From contig NZ_FMXM01000014.1 of the NCBI RefSeq assembly GCF_900103325.1, forward strand, positions 119,807-183,806: 64,000 nucleotides of DNA, written 5' to 3'. This DNA is from Mesorhizobium qingshengii (lineage in GTDB: Bacteria > Pseudomonadota > Alphaproteobacteria > Rhizobiales > Rhizobiaceae). The position numbers were made by a program, and so were the translations under genes. Shown one piece after another: positions 43,117-52,652 of this stretch. Within the stretch, counting starts at the first letter, position 1. Each line of letters opens with the position of its first letter. A model generated the notes under the pieces. It did not search any database, had not been told where the DNA came from, and was given only the letters and a program-made list of their open reading frames with translations.

Positions 43117-43266
43117 GGCATCGCGGACGCAGGCGCGCTCGCGGGCGGTCTCATCCGGGCCTATGTGCAGTATTTCATCAGCGGCGGCTGGACCAATGGG
43201 ATCGCCTATGGCGTGTTATTGGCAGTTCTGATGTTCAGGCCGGAAGGCATGGTCGGCACGGCACTC
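43117..43266 (+). pseudogene. LivH-type branched-chain amino acid permease relic
   Basis: The frame reads GALAGGLIRAYVQYFISGGW and then YGVLLAVLMFRPEGMVG. This is the typical last helix and end of LivH/LivM permeases. An in-frame stop precedes it and no other transporter gene is nearby. The stretch 42951-43116 and 43267-43469 shows nothing else recognisable. Confidence 0.55.
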
Positions 43267-43469
43267 TCCATCCACCTCTCGCACACGGGCTGGCGCCGAA
43301 GCGGCCGGCGACGCAATGGGTCAAGCCGGGGTGATGGGCCGCGTGAAACACCTGCGCGGCGAGGAAGATCTACGCCACACTTCACTTCAGGATTTCAGGG
43401 AAGACGAGCCGGGCTCATAATCGGCTGTCCGCATCTACCCGCGATTCGCTTCACCTGGCGGGCTGGGTT

Positions 43470-44021
43470 TCAGCCCTGTTTGACGTAGCCGGCGGTAACC
43501 TCGTCTTTGTGGGCGGCGAAGGCTGCCAGGACCTCGGCCTTCTCGGGCTTCGGAACCTTGAAGTGGTCCAGGGTCCGCCCGAGTTCCGCTGCGACCTCAT
43601 CGAATTCTGTGGGAGAGATCCGCAGGTTCCGGTGGGCCTCTTCAAGCCCGAGCGGCGTCGTTCCGGGCTTGGTGGCCACGAACTTGAAGGGGCCACCGGA
43701 AACGTCGCAGACCCACAGCGTGCGCATGAACTTCAAGCCGGGCAACCTGCCAAGGTTCTTGGTGTGCCATTTCCGCAGCTGCGGGTTCTTGGACTTCTGG
43801 CCGACGATGGGGTTCTTCACGACTGCATCGCTGAAGTGATCCACAACCGCTGCGATGGCGAACACGCCTCCCAGCCGCTCGTACAGACTTTTCTCAGGTG
43901 TGGTTTGCTTGGCCTGCGCTTGCGCGTTGTCTGCGGCCAATACAGCCGTCGATGTGGCCGCAACCGCCAGCCCTGCGACGACGCTTCGTCTTGTGAAAGA
44001 GGTCGAAACAGCCGTTTTCAT
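43470..44021 (-). CDS. Exported group I truncated hemoglobin
   Basis: A 183-residue protein. A Tat-like signal (TRRSVVAGLAVAATSTAVLA) precedes a truncated globin beginning SLYERLGGVFAIAAVVDHF. The proximal His is in LEEAHRNLRISP (near 142). Truncated hemoglobins bind O2 and NO and are usually cytoplasmic; export is uncommon. The start ATG at 44021 places the signal at the N-terminus; an upstream frame extends to 44054. Confidence 0.8.
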   Translation of the reverse strand: MKTAVSTSFTRRSVVAGLAVAATSTAVLAADNAQAQAKQTTPEKSLYERLGGVFAIAAVVDHFSDAVVKNPIVGQKSKNPQLRKWHTKNLGRLPGLKFMRTLWVCDVSGGPFKFVATKPGTTPLGLEEAHRNLRISPTEFDEVAAELGRTLDHFKVPKPEKAEVLAAFAAHKDEVTAGYVKQG

Positions 44022-44687
44022 CTCTCTGGTTTCCTTCGAGTTGAGCCAGAGCAAGCCGCAGCCCGTCTGGCGGCTTCAATGAAGTATGTTCCTACTTTGC
44101 CTTAACCTGGCATCGTCTGAGGAATTAACGAGACCTCCGTCCGAATTATTCCGATCAATCGCATTCCCACCGTCGAGATGTGTCAACGGGGTGGAAACCG
44201 CGGACCTCCTGGCGATGCTGTTCCTGCCGAAGGGGCTGATGCGGACTTTGGGGGCAGGGCGCGGACGGCCTGAGGGCACTGTCAAAACTCGACCATCTGA
44301 CTGCCGCCATGGTTGAGAGGGGTGGACCGGCCAGGACCGGTCATTCCGCTCTGCGCCAGGGAAGGCGCGGACCAGGTCAGGAATCCATCATTCGAGTGCT
44401 CCGCGGGCGATCTCGGGCGGCGAGATGACGTGGGTGAGAGGGTGCAATTCCGGTTCAGTTTCGGCGTGCAAACGATCCTTGTGTTGTCCCTTCCTCTTTT
44501 AAGAAGACTCTAATTTAGATTTATAAAAACAAACTAATTTTAGATGTTGTTCTGTCGCGCAAACGTCACAGACTTGCCGTTACTCCCCTGTGTTAGCTTT
44601 TTAGTAGTCCTTCCGGCTATAAGCGCCTTGCGGGGGCAGTAATTTTCATGCTGCGTTCGGCTCTTCGGGGAATCAGGGGACCAGGGC
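44022..44687. other. Intergenic stretch, AT-rich toward the autotransporter gene
   Basis: No supportable gene. From about 44490 the sequence becomes AT-rich (TTTAAGAAGACTCTAATTTA, then TTTATAAAAACAAACTAATT), in contrast to the GC-rich surroundings. It probably carries the promoter of the autotransporter; no clear -35/-10 pair was assigned. Confidence 0.5.
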
Positions 44688-47600
44688 ATGACGCGGCGGT
44701 TTTTGAGGAGCGACGGGCCTACCACCATTACGACCCTTGCTGCCGCCCTAGCGCTGAGCGTTGCGCCCGCTTGGGCTGATGGCGGCAATGGCGCCGGCGC
44801 AGGTGCCGGACAAGGTGGCGTTGACGGCGCACTCTCAACCGCCACGGGTCAGGATGCCGCCAACGGCGCGACAGCCGGTGGTGGCGGTGGCGGCGTTGAC
44901 CTCACGACCGGCAACGGCGCGCCGGGCGGTTCGGGTGGGACAGCAATAACATTTAACGCCCCAAACGGCGTTGCCGGTGCGACCGGCGCCACGGGCCAGG
45001 TCATTTCGACAAGCGGAACAATCTCAACCAGCGTCAGCGGTGGGACTGGCGGCCCGGGCTCCAATGGCGTGAGTGGCGTGGTCAGGGGCGGCGGCGGCGG
45101 CGGTGGCGGTGTCGGCGTCAGTGCCACGGCGGACACTGTCGTTACCGGCAGCGGATCGGTCACAGGCGGCACTGGCGGCCTTGGAGGCTCCAACTCCAAT
45201 GGTGGCGGCGGTGGCGGTGGCGTCGGCGTGTTTTCATCGGCCAATGTTACCGTGGAAGCCGGCGGCAGCGTCACGGGTGGCGTTGGCGGCCGCGGAAGTT
45301 CGCAGAGCGGCGGCGGTGGTGGCGCAGCTGCTGTCGTCCTGACCGGCGGCGGGACAGTCCAGAACAGCGGAAATCTGGTTGGTGGAACTGGCGGAAGGAC
45401 CCTCGCGGCGGCGGGCGGCGGCGACGGCGGAGCCGGCGTTCTGTTGCTTTCGGGCGGAACGGTCATCAACGGGACGGGGGCGACGATCACTGGCGGAACT
45501 GGCGGTCAGGCCGGGGCGGCCGGAACGGCCGGCGATGGCGGCGCGGGGATCAAGGGCGCCAACATCGCCATCATCAATGCGGGCACGATCAGCGGCGGCG
45601 CCGTCGGTGCGGGTGGTGGAACGCCGGTAGCCGGTAAAGCTATCGAGTTCACCGGCGGGGTCAATTCGCTGGAAATTCAGGCCGGCTCGATCATCGCGGG
45701 CAATGTGGTCGCTTTCGGCGCTGCCGATACTTTCAAGCTGGGCGGCGATAGCAACGCCAGTTTCGATGTGTCCCAGATCGGCGCTGGCGCCAAATATGAC
45801 GGGTTCGGGTTTTACGAGAAGACCGGGAACAGCACCTGGACGCTGACGGGGACGACGACCGCCGTCACGCCCTGGACATTGACCGGCGGTATTCTGCAGA
45901 TCTCGAGCGACAACAATTTGGGCGCCCCCTCGGGAGGCTTGACCTTCAATGGCGGCACGCTGGAAACCACCGCCGACATCACCAGTGCCCGGACCATCGC
46001 GCTGGCGGGAGGCGGAACGTTCCTGACCGATCCGAGCACGACCCTCACGCTTACCAATGTCATCTCCGGCGCAGGCGGCCTCATGAAAGCCGGCGACGGC
46101 ACGCTGGTTTTGACAGGCGCCAACACCTACGCTGGCGGCACAACGATCACCGCCGGCACGCTGATCGGCGATGCGGCTTCGATCCGTGGCGATATCGGCA
46201 ATGCCGGCATCGTCGTGTTCGACCAGACGGGGGACGCCAGCTTTGCCGGCGATATCTCCGGCACCGGCACGATGGTGAAGGACGGCGCCGGCACGCTGAC
46301 GCTAACCGGCATCTCCGTGCTCGACTGGACCATCGACCAGGGTGGCCTCGTCTCGGCGGCCGAGCGCTTCGGCGGCGATGTCGCGATCGGCGCGGGCGCC
46401 TCCTTCACCTTCGACCAGGTCGCCGACGCCAGCTATGCCGGCGTGCTCTCGGGCGCCGGCACCTTCGTCAAGGACGGCCTGGGTATTCTGGTGCTCGCAT
46501 CGGATAATTCCGCCTTCACGGGCGCCACGCCGGTCAACGGCGGCACGCTTGCCGCGGGCGCGGCGAACGCGTTCAGTTCCTCCTCGCAGTTTTCCGTCGC
46601 CTCGGGCGCCACGCTCGATCTCGCCGGCACCTCCCAGACGCTTGCCGGGCTGACCAACGCCGGAACGGTGCGCATCGCCGGCGGCGGCCTCGGCAACACG
46701 CTGACCATCAGCGGTGATTATGCCGGCAATGGCGGCACCGTCATCCTCAACACCGCGCTCGGTGGCGACGGTTCGGCGACCGACATGCTGGTCATCGCCG
46801 GCGACACATCCGGCACGGGCACGCTCCAGGTTGTGAATTTCGGCGGCGCGGGAGGCCAAACGGCCGAGGGCATCAAGATCGTCGACGTCGGTGGCGTCTC
46901 CAACGGCACCTTTTCGCTGAAGGGCGACTACACTTTCGAAGGCGATGCGGCGGTCGTCGGCGGCGCCTATGCCTACAGGCTGTACCAGGGCGGCACGAGC
47001 ACGCCCGCCGACGGCGACTGGTATTTGCGCTCCGCCCTGATCGATGACGTCGGACCCGAAACTCCACTCTATCAGGCCGGCGCACCGCTCTACGAAGCCT
47101 ATGCGGGCGTATTGCAGACCTTCAACCAGCTGGGCACGCTGGACCAGCGGCTCGGCAACCGATCCTGGACCGTCGAAGCGCAAGGCGCCGATGGGATCTC
47201 CGATGAGGTAAAGGCCGAGGCTGGCATCGGGCTGTGGGGCAGGATCGAAGGCACCAGCGGCTCTTACGATCCGGAAAGCTCCGCCACCGCAACGACTTAC
47301 GACACCTCGACCTGGAGGCTGCAGACCGGCGCCGACATGCTCCTCTCCGACAGCACGGCCGGTCAGCTCATCGGCGGCGTCGCCTTCCAGTATGGCACGG
47401 TGTCCGCCGACGTCTCGTCGGTGTTCGGCAGCGGGTCGATCGATACCACCGGCACCGGTGTTTCCGGCTCGCTGACCTGGTACGGCGCGGAAGGCTTCTA
47501 CCTCGACGGCCAGGCGCAGGTGATCTGGTACGACAGCAATCTCGACTCGGCGACCGCCGGACAGCGGCTTGCCGACGGCAACAACGGCGTCGGCTACGCG

Positions 47601-48062
47601 CTTGGTGTCGAAGCGGGCAAGCGCATCATGCTCGACCCGAGCTGGTCACTGACGCCGCAAGCGCAGCTTGCTTGGTCGTCCGTCGATTTCGACTCCTTCA
47701 CCGACGCCTTCGGCGCAAGAGTTGCCTTGGGCAGTGGCGACAGCCTGCTCGGCCGCCTCGGCCTCTCGCTCGACCACCAGACGCAGTGGCAGGACCGGAC
47801 CGGTCGCGGCGGCCGCACGAATGTCTACGGCCTCGCCAACCTTTACTACGATTTCGAGGATGGCTCGTCGGTCGACCTCGCCGGCAGCAGCCTCTCAAGC
47901 CGGAACGAGCAGCTGTGGGGCGGTCTCGGCATCGGCGGCACGATAAATTGGGCCGACGACAAATTCTCGGTCTTTGGCGAAGCCGTCGCCCGCACAGGCC
48001 TGAAAGATTTCGGTGACAGTTACGCGCTGACGGGCACGCTCGGCTTCCGGACCAAGTGGTGA
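44688..48062 (+). CDS. Glycine-rich autotransporter adhesin (type Va)
   Basis: A 1124-residue surface protein. The signal peptide ends near PAWA. The passenger's first about 310 residues are strings of glycine-rich repeats (GGGGGGVGV-type blocks alternating with VTGGTGG). A PATR-type region follows (about 440-560: GADGTLVLTGANTYAGGTT-like units). The C-terminal about 280 residues form the outer-membrane beta-barrel (SWTVEAQGADGIS..., LWGRIEGTSGSY) ending in GTLGFRTKW with a terminal aromatic. No dedicated partner gene is needed. Adhesion or biofilm role is inferred from the family. Confidence 0.88.
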   Translation: MTRRFLRSDGPTTITTLAAALALSVAPAWADGGNGAGAGAGQGGVDGALSTATGQDAANGATAGGGGGGVDLTTGNGAPGGSGGTAITFNAPNGVAGATGATGQVISTSGTISTSVSGGTGGPGSNGVSGVVRGGGGGGGGVGVSATADTVVTGSGSVTGGTGGLGGSNSNGGGGGGGVGVFSSANVTVEAGGSVTGGVGGRGSSQSGGGGGAAAVVLTGGGTVQNSGNLVGGTGGRTLAAAGGGDGGAGVLLLSGGTVINGTGATITGGTGGQAGAAGTAGDGGAGIKGANIAIINAGTISGGAVGAGGGTPVAGKAIEFTGGVNSLEIQAGSIIAGNVVAFGAADTFKLGGDSNASFDVSQIGAGAKYDGFGFYEKTGNSTWTLTGTTTAVTPWTLTGGILQISSDNNLGAPSGGLTFNGGTLETTADITSARTIALAGGGTFLTDPSTTLTLTNVISGAGGLMKAGDGTLVLTGANTYAGGTTITAGTLIGDAASIRGDIGNAGIVVFDQTGDASFAGDISGTGTMVKDGAGTLTLTGISVLDWTIDQGGLVSAAERFGGDVAIGAGASFTFDQVADASYAGVLSGAGTFVKDGLGILVLASDNSAFTGATPVNGGTLAAGAANAFSSSSQFSVASGATLDLAGTSQTLAGLTNAGTVRIAGGGLGNTLTISGDYAGNGGTVILNTALGGDGSATDMLVIAGDTSGTGTLQVVNFGGAGGQTAEGIKIVDVGGVSNGTFSLKGDYTFEGDAAVVGGAYAYRLYQGGTSTPADGDWYLRSALIDDVGPETPLYQAGAPLYEAYAGVLQTFNQLGTLDQRLGNRSWTVEAQGADGISDEVKAEAGIGLWGRIEGTSGSYDPESSATATTYDTSTWRLQTGADMLLSDSTAGQLIGGVAFQYGTVSADVSSVFGSGSIDTTGTGVSGSLTWYGAEGFYLDGQAQVIWYDSNLDSATAGQRLADGNNGVGYALGVEAGKRIMLDPSWSLTPQAQLAWSSVDFDSFTDAFGARVALGSGDSLLGRLGLSLDHQTQWQDRTGRGGRTNVYGLANLYYDFEDGSSVDLAGSSLSSRNEQLWGGLGIGGTINWADDKFSVFGEAVARTGLKDFGDSYALTGTLGFRTKW

Positions 48063-48230
48063 AAACCGACAGGTTGCCGCGCACGCTGCTGCGCCAACGC
48101 CCGGCATGCGGCGTGCGCGACTTGCGCGCCGACCTGCGCTGAAGGGACAAGAACGAGCGGGGAGCTTGCCTTTGGCGTGGACGGCAATCGACGGCCGGTC
48201 CTCCGGCCGCCGCATCCATCGCCGCAGCTA

Positions 48231-48276
48231 TTTGTTTTGACGCAGTTCCGGACGGAAAAGCGCTGCGCACTTTTCC
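48231..48276. repeat. Rhizobial palindromic repeat, partial copy
   Basis: TTTGTTTTGACGCAGTTCCG, then GGAAAA-N-TTTTCC with CGCTGCGCA in the loop, resembles the copy at 53328. The outer inverted arm is degraded. It lies between the convergent autotransporter and SRPBCC genes and may serve as transcription terminator. Confidence 0.6.
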
Positions 48277-48286
48277 TTGACCAGCT

Positions 48287-48730
48287 TTACTGATTGATCT
48301 CGGGCTCGACCAGCTTTGCCAGGTTCCGGAGCGATTCCTGCCAGCCGAGATAGCAGGCCTCGACCGGGATGACGTCCGGAATGCCGGCCTGGGTGATGTC
48401 GATTTCGGTGCCGACCGATACTTTTTTCAGGATCACGGTCACCTGGATCTCGCCGGGCAGGTTGGGATCGTCGAACCTGTCGGTGTAGCGCAGGCGCTCA
48501 TTGGGAATGAGTTCGAGATACTCGCCGCCGAAGGCATGGCTGCCGCCTGTCGTGAAGTTGCGGAAGGACATCTTGAAGGTGCCACCGACCTCCGCCTCGA
48601 GGTGATGCACCGTGCAGGTGAAGCCGTTCGGCGGAAGCCACTTCGCCAGCGCGTCAGCCTCAACGAAGGCGCGATAGACCTTCTCCGGGGTGGTCGTCAG
48701 AACACGGTGCAAACGTACGGTGCCGGGCAT
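48287..48730 (-). CDS. SRPBCC (AHSA1-type) domain protein
   Basis: A 147-residue START/AHSA1-like protein: VRLHRVLTTTPEKVYRAFVE, KWLPPNGFTC and a C-terminal amphipathic helix with CYLGWQESLRNLAKLVEPEI. The fold binds hydrophobic ligands; biological role unknown. AAAGGACAGG precedes the ATG at 48730; an upstream ATG at 48745 would add MKGQD. Confidence 0.82.
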   Translation of the reverse strand: MPGTVRLHRVLTTTPEKVYRAFVEADALAKWLPPNGFTCTVHHLEAEVGGTFKMSFRNFTTGGSHAFGGEYLELIPNERLRYTDRFDDPNLPGEIQVTVILKKVSVGTEIDITQAGIPDVIPVEACYLGWQESLRNLAKLVEPEINQ

Positions 48731-48978
48731 ATCCTGTCCTTTCATGATGCCTGTTCGATGCCCCAAGGACGAACGAGGCTTGACCAGTCCGACAGAGGCG
48801 CTCAGATTTTTCGAGGGCCCGGCCGCAAGCCTGTTCGATCGGCGTACACCGGTTCAGGCTGCTTTGGGACTCGATTTTGCGACGCCTGGCCCAATCGTCG
48901 CAAATGACGAACCGGATAGCCATTATGAGGAGAGTGTTTATAACGGTTCGCTGAGATCGCAATATCCAAGGGGAGACG

Positions 48979-49839
48979 ATGCGCTACATACGTCCGCTTT
49001 CAATCGAAGATGCCGTTGGCCAATTGGCCGGATCGGCTGGCACGGCGGCCATTCTCGCCGGCGGCAGCGACCTCCTGGTGAGGATGAAGGGCGGTTTTGT
49101 CGAACCCGACCTGATCGTCGACATCAAGGCGATCGCCGGCCTGAGCGAGATCCGCGAAACGGCCGACGGCTTCAGCATAGGTGCTGCCGTCCCCTGCGCG
49201 GTGCTGGGAGAAAGCGCTGCCCTGAAGAAGGCATGGCCCGGCGTCGTCGAAGCCGCCAAGCTGATCGGCTCCAAGCAGGTGCAGGGACGCTGCACAATCG
49301 TCGGCAATCTCTGCAACGCCTCGCCGGCGGCCGACAGCGTGCCGGCGCTGGTCGCGGCCGGCGCCAGGGCATCGATCGTCGGGCCTGGCGGCAAACGCAC
49401 GATCCCCGTCGGCAGCGTGCCGACCGGGCCGGGCAAGACATCGCTCGCCAAGGGCGAGATCATCGAGGCGATCCTGCTCGACAAGCGCGCACCGCGCTCG
49501 GGCGATGCCTATCTGCGGTTCATTCCCCGCACCGAGATGGATATCGCGGTGGTCAGCGCCGGCGTAAACCTGACGCTCGACGAGCACGGCGTCATCAAGG
49601 CGGCCCGCGTGGCGCTGGGTGCCGCCGCACCGACGGTGCTGCTGGTGGAAGAGGCGGCCGAGGCCCTCATCGGCAGGACGCTGGACGAAGCAGCACTCGA
49701 GCGGCTCGCCAAGGTCTGCTTCGGGGCCTGCCGCCCCATCGACGACAAGCGGGGCACCATCGAGTTCAGAAGGAAGGTTGCGGGTGTGCTGGCCAGGCGG
49801 GCCGCCACGACCGCCTATGCACGCGCAGGAGGCAAATGA
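48979..49839 (+). CDS. Molybdenum hydroxylase FAD-binding medium subunit (CoxM-like)
   Basis: A 286-residue subunit. AAILAGGSDLLVRMKGG (about 22-38) and GRCTIVGNLCNASPAADSVP (about 98-117) are the two FAD-contact motifs of CoxM/XdhB proteins. It heads the operon: the next gene overlaps its stop by ATGA. It shuttles electrons from the FeS subunit to the acceptor. AGGGGAGAC precedes the ATG. Confidence 0.88.
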   Translation: MRYIRPLSIEDAVGQLAGSAGTAAILAGGSDLLVRMKGGFVEPDLIVDIKAIAGLSEIRETADGFSIGAAVPCAVLGESAALKKAWPGVVEAAKLIGSKQVQGRCTIVGNLCNASPAADSVPALVAAGARASIVGPGGKRTIPVGSVPTGPGKTSLAKGEIIEAILLDKRAPRSGDAYLRFIPRTEMDIAVVSAGVNLTLDEHGVIKAARVALGAAAPTVLLVEEAAEALIGRTLDEAALERLAKVCFGACRPIDDKRGTIEFRRKVAGVLARRAATTAYARAGGK

Positions 49840-50315
49840 TGGCTGGTGTAGCAGTCTCAACGACAATCAACGGCGACAGCGTCGAGTACCTTTGCCAGCC
49901 GGACGAGACGCTGCTCGACGTGCTGCGCGATCGGCTCGGGCTGACGGGCGCCAAGGAAGGTTGCGGCACCGGCGACTGCGGCGCCTGCAGCATCATCCTC
50001 GACGACCGGCTGGTGTGCTCGTGCCTGGTGCTCGGCGCGGAAGCCGAGGGCCGGCGCGTCGAGACCATCGAGGGCATGGCGCATGGCGACAAGCTGCATC
50101 CGCTGCAGCAGAAGTTCCTCGAGCACGCAGCACTTCAATGCGGCATCTGCACGCCGGGCTTCCTGATCGCGGCCAAGGACCTCTTGGCCAAGAACCCCGA
50201 TCCGACCGAGGAGGAAATCCGCTTCGGCCTCGCCGGGAACCTCTGCCGCTGCACCGGCTACGACAAGATCGTGCGCGCCGTCCAGGACGCGGCCACCGTG
50301 ATGAAGGGAGCCTGA
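49836..50315 (+). CDS. Molybdenum hydroxylase [2Fe-2S] small subunit (CoxS-like)
   Basis: A 159-residue iron-sulfur subunit with two [2Fe-2S] clusters: plant-ferredoxin-type EGCGTGDCGACSI with a further Cys at LVCSC, and the helical CGICTPGF...CRCTGY. It overlaps the medium-subunit stop by ATGA (49836-49839), and the large subunit starts one base after its stop. Confidence 0.9.
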   Translation: MMAGVAVSTTINGDSVEYLCQPDETLLDVLRDRLGLTGAKEGCGTGDCGACSIILDDRLVCSCLVLGAEAEGRRVETIEGMAHGDKLHPLQQKFLEHAALQCGICTPGFLIAAKDLLAKNPDPTEEEIRFGLAGNLCRCTGYDKIVRAVQDAATVMKGA

Positions 50316-50316
50316 G

Positions 50317-52581
50317 ATGAATTTCGATCCGCGTTTTTCGGGGCGTAAATTCACATCCGTCGGCACACGCCCGATCCGTCCCGACGGCGTCGACAAGGTG
50401 ACGGGCCGCGCCCGCTACGGCGCCGACTTCAACATGGCCGGCCAGCTGGTCGGGCGGGTTCTGCGCAGCCCGCACGCGCATGCGAAAATCCGCAAGATCG
50501 ACACGTCGAAGGCGGAGAAGCTTCCCGGCGTGAAGGCGGTGATCACCGCTGCGGATTTGCCCGACCTCACCGATGGCGATGCCGCCATGTACGACATCCT
50601 CGACAATTGCATGGCGCGCACCAAGGCGCTCTATGACGGCCATGCGGTGGCCGCGGTCGCGGCGGTCGACGCCCGCACGGCAAGGCAGGCGCTGAAGCTG
50701 ATCGTGGTCGACTACGAGGTGCTGCCGCATGTCACCGATGTCGACGAGGCGATGAACCACCATGCGCCCCTGATCAACGACGCCATCTTCACCGAAGGGC
50801 TCGAGGAAAAGCCGGTAAAACCGTCCAACGTCACCAAGCGCAGCCAGTTTGGCCATGGCGATGTCCACCAGGGTTTCGGCCACGCCGATTTCATCGTCGA
50901 GCGCTCCTTCAAGACCGAACAGACGCACCAGGGCTATATCGAGCCGCACGCCTGCGTGGCGAGCGTCTCGTCCGACGGCACCGCCGATCTCTGGGTCTGC
51001 ACGCAGGGCCATTTCGTCTATCGCCAGCACTGCGCCCAGCTGCTCGGCATGGAAGCCTCGAAGCTGCGCGTCACCTCGTCGGAGATCGGCGGCGGCTTCG
51101 GCGGCAAGACCCATGTCTGGGCCGAGCCGGTGGCACTCGCCCTGTCGCGCAAGGCCGGCCGCCCGGTCAAGCTGGTGATGACCCGCGACGAGGTGTTCCG
51201 CGCCTCGGGCCCGACCAGCGCCACCTCGATCGACATCAAGATCGGCGCCCGCAAGGACGGCACCATCACCGCCGCCGAAGCGACGCTGCGCTATTCCTGC
51301 GGCCCCTATGCCGGCTCCTGGGCCGAGATCGGCGCCATGACGGCGTTCGCCTGCTACAAGCTCGATAACGTCAAGACAGTCGGCTACGAAGTGCTGGTCA
51401 ACCGGCCGAAGACCGCTGCCTATCGCGCGCCATCGGCACCGATGGCGGCGTTCGCGGTGGAAAGTGCGGTCGACGAACTGGCCAAGGAGATCGGCATGGA
51501 TCCGGTCGAGTTCCGCATCAGGAACGCCGCGCAGGAAGGCACAAGGTCGTCCTACGGCCCGGTCTATGGCCCGATCGGCATCGGCCCGACGCTCGAGGCG
51601 GCGAAGAGCCACCCGCACATGAAGGCGCCGCTGGGCCCGAACCAGGGCCGTGGCATGGCCTGCGGCTTCTGGTTCAACTTCGGCGGCCAGACCTGCACCG
51701 ACCTCAACATCGGCATGGACGGTTCGGTCTCGCTTGCCGTCGGCACGGTCGACGTCGGCGGTTCGCGCGCGTCACTGTCGCTGGTGGCGGCGGAGGAACT
51801 CGGCATCGCCTATGAGCATGTGAAGGCCATCGTCGCCGACACCTCCAGCCTCGGCTACAACGACATGACCGACGGCAGCCGCGGCACCTTCTCGTCCTCC
51901 ATGGCGACGATCTCGGCCGCCCGCAACGCGATCAAGATCCTGCGCGAACGCGCCGCGCAGATGTGGGATATTGCCGTCGACGACGTGGTCTGGGAAAAGG
52001 GCCACGCGGTCGCCAAGGGCGAGAAGCACGGCAATCTCGGCAAGCTGTCGCTGAAGGAGATCGCCGCCGCTTCCGGCAAGACCGGCGGACCGATCGCCGG
52101 CCACAGCGAGCTCGTCGCCGACGGCGCGGGCGTCTCCTTCGCCACCCATATCTGCGATATCGAGGTCGACCCCGAGACGGGTTCGACCAGGGTCATCCGC
52201 TACACGGTGGTGCAGGATGCCGGCAAGGCGGTGCACCCGACCTATGTCGAGGGGCAGTACCAGGGCGGTGCCGCCCAAGGCATCGGCTGGGCGCTCAACG
52301 AGGAGTATATCTACGGCAAGGACGGGCGGCTGCAGAACCCCGGCTTCCTCGACTATCGCATCCCGGTCTGCTCCGACCTGCCGATGATCGACACGCAGAT
52401 CCTCGAGATCCCCAATCCCAACCACCCCTATGGGGTGCGCGGCGTCGGCGAAACCTCGATCGTGCCGCCGCTGGCGGCGATCGCCAATGCGGTGTCGAAC
52501 GCCGCCGGCGTGCGCATGACCCACATCCCGATGTCGCCGCCGCGCATCCTGGCGGCGATCGAGGCGGAACGGGGAGGCTAG
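50317..52581 (+). CDS. Molybdenum hydroxylase large subunit (xanthine-dehydrogenase/CO-dehydrogenase family)
   Basis: A 754-residue catalytic subunit binding Mo-molybdopterin cytosine dinucleotide. Motifs are EIGGGFGGKTHVW, TAAYRAPSAP and GVGETSIVPPLAA, the last holding the catalytic Glu. The loop in which form I CO dehydrogenases have AYxCSFR and form II AYRGAGR reads AYRAPSAP here, so this is neither form I nor a normal form II; an aromatic or heterocyclic hydroxylase is more likely. The substrate is not readable. A rhizobial palindrome overlaps the stop, and a MoaD-like gene follows. Confidence 0.87.
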   Translation: MNFDPRFSGRKFTSVGTRPIRPDGVDKVTGRARYGADFNMAGQLVGRVLRSPHAHAKIRKIDTSKAEKLPGVKAVITAADLPDLTDGDAAMYDILDNCMARTKALYDGHAVAAVAAVDARTARQALKLIVVDYEVLPHVTDVDEAMNHHAPLINDAIFTEGLEEKPVKPSNVTKRSQFGHGDVHQGFGHADFIVERSFKTEQTHQGYIEPHACVASVSSDGTADLWVCTQGHFVYRQHCAQLLGMEASKLRVTSSEIGGGFGGKTHVWAEPVALALSRKAGRPVKLVMTRDEVFRASGPTSATSIDIKIGARKDGTITAAEATLRYSCGPYAGSWAEIGAMTAFACYKLDNVKTVGYEVLVNRPKTAAYRAPSAPMAAFAVESAVDELAKEIGMDPVEFRIRNAAQEGTRSSYGPVYGPIGIGPTLEAAKSHPHMKAPLGPNQGRGMACGFWFNFGGQTCTDLNIGMDGSVSLAVGTVDVGGSRASLSLVAAEELGIAYEHVKAIVADTSSLGYNDMTDGSRGTFSSSMATISAARNAIKILRERAAQMWDIAVDDVVWEKGHAVAKGEKHGNLGKLSLKEIAAASGKTGGPIAGHSELVADGAGVSFATHICDIEVDPETGSTRVIRYTVVQDAGKAVHPTYVEGQYQGGAAQGIGWALNEEYIYGKDGRLQNPGFLDYRIPVCSDLPMIDTQILEIPNPNHPYGVRGVGETSIVPPLAAIANAVSNAAGVRMTHIPMSPPRILAAIEAERGG

Positions 52582-52629
52582 AGCATGATGCCGAAAAGTG
52601 TGAAGCGGTTTTCGGATAACATCATGCTC
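52581..52629. repeat. Rhizobial GAGCATGATG palindromic repeat
   Basis: GAGCATGATG (52581-52590) pairs with CATCATGCTC (52620-52629), enclosing CCGAAAA...TTTTCGG. This element is spread through Rhizobiales genomes. It begins at the last base of the large-subunit stop and lies between that gene and the MoaD-like gene. Confidence 0.85.
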
Positions 52630-52652
52630 CATCACGAATAGGGGTCGAGCGA

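Noticed and set aside
44086..44316. ORF beginning MFLLCLNLASSEELTRPPSE
   Set aside because: No SD, no family resemblance, and its frame ends in low-complexity Arg/Pro; treated as intergenic.
48690..49835. Long plus-strand extension in frame with the CoxS-like subunit
   Set aside because: Reads through the medium-subunit gene in a different frame; the ATG at 49836 with ATGA overlap is the natural start.
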